In this document: positions 60,791-64,000 of the stretch, in pieces
How positions within the stretch are numbered: position 1 is the stretch's first letter
Layout of the letters: every line of letters begins with the position of its first letter
NCBI GenBank assembly: GCA_947486785.1
Contig: CANKUU010000003.1
Coordinates: 1 to 64,000, forward strand
Length of the DNA: 64,000 nt
Source of the DNA: an uncultured Flavobacteriaceae bacterium
GTDB lineage: Bacteria; Bacteroidota; Bacteroidia; Flavobacteriales; Flavobacteriaceae
Direction of reading: 5' to 3'
Made by a program: the position numbers and the translations under genes
Notes under the pieces: model-generated
Database searches by the model: none
What the model was told of the DNA's origin: nothing
What the model saw: the letters and a program-made list of their open reading frames with translations, nothing else

Positions 60791-61472
60791 AAAGGAAATT
60801 ACCGACGTTTTTTTTGATTTAGATCATACCCTTTGGGATTTTGAAAAGAACTCGGCGCTTACATTTAAAAAAATATTAGTAGAGAATAATATAGCTGTTG
60901 AGTTGAATGATTTTTTAGAGGTTTATGTACCTACTAACCATCAATTTTGGAAATTATACCGAGAAGATAAAATAACCAAAGAACAATTGCGCTATCAACG
61001 TTTAAAATCTGTCTTTGATGCCTTAAAGCTCGTTGTTTCAGATGAAAGGATACATAAGCTTTCAGAGGAGTATATTCAATACCTGTCATCTTTTAACTAC
61101 TTATTTCCTCATTCAATTGAGATTTTAAGCTATCTAAAATCCAAATATAGGCTTCATATTATTACCAATGGTTTTCACAAGGTTCAAAAGGAAAAATTGA
61201 GCAACGCTGGTATTGACATGTATTTTGATCTTGTAATTGATTCTGAAATGGCCGGAGTTAAGAAACCGAATCCTAAAATTTTTAATCTTGCCATCAATAG
61301 TGCTAAAGTACAAGCAAATCAGGCAATTATGATTGGCGATAGTCTAGAGGCTGATATTTTAGGCGCAAAAAACGTAGGTATGCACGCTTTGCATTTTAAT
61401 ACCCATAGCGAAGAACTACACGATATTTGTCCGATTATTGACGATTTAAGTGAAATAAAAATGTTTTTATAG
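60783..61472 (+). CDS. YjjG-family HAD hydrolase (noncanonical pyrimidine nucleotidase type)
   Basis: DVFFDLDHTLWDFEKNS; IITNGFHKVQKEKLSNAGI; KKPNPKIFNLA; MIGDSLEADILGAKNVGM. Confidence 0.92.
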   Translation: MIKKEITDVFFDLDHTLWDFEKNSALTFKKILVENNIAVELNDFLEVYVPTNHQFWKLYREDKITKEQLRYQRLKSVFDALKLVVSDERIHKLSEEYIQYLSSFNYLFPHSIEILSYLKSKYRLHIITNGFHKVQKEKLSNAGIDMYFDLVIDSEMAGVKKPNPKIFNLAINSAKVQANQAIMIGDSLEADILGAKNVGMHALHFNTHSEELHDICPIIDDLSEIKMFL

Positions 61473-61526
61473 AGTTATACTTTTATACTCACTACTTAAA
61501 AATTAAGCAACTCAGATAAGGTTCCA

Positions 61527-62075
61527 ATGAAGGCAAAAAAATTTGTATTACTATTTCTTGTAGTAATAAGTACAGCACTTTATTCTTGTGCGGATGAACT
61601 TGATTTTAATCAAGTCGACAATTATAATCCAACACCAACTTATGAAGCGGGGATTTTTTATTTAGAAATTCCTGAGGATTTGATTAATTCAACCAACACT
61701 TCAAATTTTGATCAACAGTTTAGGTTTGATGCATTTAGCTCAGAAGCTTTTGCCTCGAGAGTATTAGAAGGTGTAGTTACTTACGAAGTAGAAAATACTA
61801 CAAGTAAAGCATTTGATATTTTAGTTGAGTTTTTGAATGCTGAGGATGAGGTATTAGATACAGAGTCGCTTCGTATGAATGCAGCACCATCGGCAGTAAG
61901 TATGGTTGAGATTAGCTATGGCCCTGCAGGTAGAAGTATAGACATTATAAAATCGCTGTCAAAAATAAAAATTACAGCTGAAAATCTTGGAGATAATAGC
62001 AGTACATCTACAGTACAAAATGCAAAAATAAAGCTAAGGTCTAGCGGGGCATTTCGCGTTCAATTAAAAAAATGA
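61527..62075 (+). CDS. Hypothetical lipoprotein
   Basis: Signal with ALYSC lipobox; ATGA overlap with the downstream DUF5723-like gene. Confidence 0.75.
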   Translation: MKAKKFVLLFLVVISTALYSCADELDFNQVDNYNPTPTYEAGIFYLEIPEDLINSTNTSNFDQQFRFDAFSSEAFASRVLEGVVTYEVENTTSKAFDILVEFLNAEDEVLDTESLRMNAAPSAVSMVEISYGPAGRSIDIIKSLSKIKITAENLGDNSSTSTVQNAKIKLRSSGAFRVQLKK

Positions 62076-63502
62076 GATTTTCAAAAGCACTTAGTTTTTT
62101 AGCGTTATGGCTATGCATATCTATGCATGGACAAAATAAGCAATTGCTTTATGATTTTACAGATATACCGCAAGCATTAATGGTTAACCCTGCTGCTGAG
62201 GTAGATTTTAAATGGTATGCAGGTTTACCTGCAATGTCTGGACTATCTTTTCAAGCGGGGTCGAGCGGGTTTTCTGCTTTTGATCTTTTTGCAAACGATG
62301 GGTTATCTTTTGGGGATAAAGTGCAAGAACGTTTATTAGATGTTTTAACTGTTCGCGACGAACTAAGTGGAACTTACCAATTTGAACTACTAAATGTGGG
62401 ATTTAGAGGCAGGCATACCAATATGTTTTACTCTTTTGGTATTTATAATGAAGGTGATGCTATTGGCTATTGGTTTAAAGATTATGCCCATTTGCTTATT
62501 GAAGGTAATGCCAATAAACTCAATAGACGGTTTGATTTAAGTGACTTCAAAACCAGAGGTGAGATTGTAAATGTTTTTCATTTTGGTGTAAATAAACAAG
62601 TTAGTAGAGCACTTACTTTAGGTGCTAGAGCTAAACTATATTCAAGCATTTTAGATTTTAATTCAACTGGTAATGAGGGTGTTTTGGTAAACCGACGCGG
62701 CAATAATAATCTAATATCTACCAATTTTAATGCAGATCTTGAATTACGAACTTCAGGAGTTCAGGCCTTAAAAGATGCAAACGACGAGGGTACAATTGGA
62801 AATGCCATTTTTAAAAGGGGTTTTTTTGGTGGCAATCTTGGTTTAGGCTTCGACCTTGGTTTTAGCTATAAGCTTAATGATCAAACGATGGTTACAGGTA
62901 GTCTTTTAGATATTGGGTTTATTTATCACTCTAATTCTGTTGAAAATTATACGATTAAAGGTGAATTTTACTCAGAAGGTACAGAGGCTATATTTCCAAA
63001 CATATTAACAAATCCAGACGATGGTTTTTGGACTAATATTGTGGATGATTTAGAAAGCTTAGTAGCCTACGAAAAAAACAATGACAGTTATATTACTTTT
63101 AGACCAACAAAGCTAAATGGATCTTTGCGCTATAATTGGGGTGAACAGAGTTTGTCGGGTGTAGATTGTAATTGTGGCCCTAATGTGAATACGAGTAACC
63201 GATCTTTAAAATATAGAAATGGAGTCGGAGGACAAATTTACATGATTATGCGTCCAAGAGGACCACAGGCTGCAATTACAGCATTTTATACTAGAAGAAT
63301 TGGAAGTTTTATGGCTTTAAAAGCAAGCTATTCCCTTGATAAATTTAGCCCTAACAACATTGGACTTGGGTTAAATCTGCAAATAGGGCCTGTTAATATG
63401 TATTTTTTGGCAGATAACTTATTAGCCTACAAGAATGTAGTTAACTCTCGCTACCAATCTTTTCAATTAGGTTTAAATATCATATCTTGGGGCAAGAAAT
63501 GA
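62072..63502 (+). CDS. DUF5723-like outer membrane protein
   Basis: Signal peptide; QLLYDFTDIPQALMVNPAAEVDFKWYAGLPAMSGL; beta-barrel character. Confidence 0.8.
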   Translation: MRFSKALSFLALWLCISMHGQNKQLLYDFTDIPQALMVNPAAEVDFKWYAGLPAMSGLSFQAGSSGFSAFDLFANDGLSFGDKVQERLLDVLTVRDELSGTYQFELLNVGFRGRHTNMFYSFGIYNEGDAIGYWFKDYAHLLIEGNANKLNRRFDLSDFKTRGEIVNVFHFGVNKQVSRALTLGARAKLYSSILDFNSTGNEGVLVNRRGNNNLISTNFNADLELRTSGVQALKDANDEGTIGNAIFKRGFFGGNLGLGFDLGFSYKLNDQTMVTGSLLDIGFIYHSNSVENYTIKGEFYSEGTEAIFPNILTNPDDGFWTNIVDDLESLVAYEKNNDSYITFRPTKLNGSLRYNWGEQSLSGVDCNCGPNVNTSNRSLKYRNGVGGQIYMIMRPRGPQAAITAFYTRRIGSFMALKASYSLDKFSPNNIGLGLNLQIGPVNMYFLADNLLAYKNVVNSRYQSFQLGLNIISWGKK

Positions 63503-63623
63503 TAGAAATTGCGACATCCCTCAGTTTAAAGTAAATTGGCACGCTTTTTTCATTTAGTTTTATTATAAAATTAATTTTTAATAAGATAATGCCATTTCGG
63601 CAAATGCTAATCTTAAATGTAAT

Positions 63624-64000
63624 ATGGTGAAAAGTTTATTAATATCAATTGTTATTATGACAAGCTTAATGCTAAAGGCGCAATCTAATTTAGATCAGTA
63701 CAAATATGTAATTGTACCTAAAAAGTTTGATGAGTTTAAAAAAGAAAATCAATACCGAACCAGTACTCTAATAAAACTCTTATTTTCAAAAAAAGGTTTT
63801 AAGACTGTTTATGAACATGAATTACCCGAAGAGTTGAATAATAATAGATGTTTAGGCTTAAGGGTTCATTTGATAGATAATTCTTCTATGTTTACAACCA
63901 AAGCGGCTTTAAGTTTAAAAGACTGTAATTCTAAAGAAGTAGCAATTTCGTCGATTGGTAAAAGTAAAAGTAAAGAGTTTCAACAAGCTTATACTGAAGC
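63624..64000 (+). CDS. Hypothetical secreted protein, 3' truncated by window end
   Basis: ATG at 63624, signal peptide MVKSLLISIVIMTSLMLKAQ, open frame to the window end (NLDQYKYVIVPKKFDEFKKENQYRTSTLIKLLFSKKGF...). Confidence 0.75.
   Translation, partial: MVKSLLISIVIMTSLMLKAQSNLDQYKYVIVPKKFDEFKKENQYRTSTLIKLLFSKKGFKTVYEHELPEELNNNRCLGLRVHLIDNSSMFTTKAALSLKDCNSKEVAISSIGKSKSKEFQQAYTE

Noticed and set aside
1-64000. Possible CRISPR array, prophage, defence island or biosynthetic cluster
   Set aside because: I saw no regularly spaced repeats, Cas, phage structural, restriction or NRPS/PKS genes; the phage holin family hit (19854-20201) is a common chromosomal 4-TM protein, not evidence of a prophage.

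Overview
The window looks like chromosomal DNA from a marine-type Flavobacteriaceae (Bacteroidota). It is AT-rich, has candidate TAnnTTTG promoters, gliding/T9SS genes and flavobacterial gene fusions. About 45 genes can be supported from sequence, mostly housekeeping and envelope functions. At the left edge, the 3' end of an IS5-family transposase appears to be inserted into a decayed IS200 tnpA. Next come two DoxX-like genes, a DUF4377 lipoprotein, a tRNA-Gly/tRNA-Leu unit, mutS, a TrmH-like methylase, a folK-deoxynucleoside kinase fusion, sppA, a queuosine-precursor transporter, an AsmA-like protein, DUF2797, a GH3-like protein and clpX/clpP/tig. The central part carries pdxJ, a CBS protein, nadK, DUF6089, uppS, bamA, two ompH genes, a GT2/FkbM pair, a KAS III, gcvP, an ECF sigma factor with a small Cys/His protein, a rhodanese lipoprotein, an M3 peptidase, purE/purK, an hpt-adk fusion and obg. 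The right part carries a 2022-aa alpha-2-macroglobulin with a CxEQ motif, a PorE-like/SprF-like/SprB-like T9SS cluster, mpl, radC, a polysaccharide-deacetylase-like protein that seems to lack metal ligands, a YjjG-like HAD phosphatase and a lipoprotein/DUF5723 pair. I found no CRISPR array, prophage, defence island or clearly novel multi-gene system. The best leads are local: terminator hairpins that use stop codons or coding sequence, a terminator-like hairpin inside the tRNA unit, nested inverted repeats upstream of the alpha-2-macroglobulin gene, a possible GIY-YIG-like DUF2797, a probable pseudo-deacetylase, two enzyme fusions and an unannotated 46-aa membrane ORF. All family assignments come from reading the sequence and recalled family features; no searches were run.
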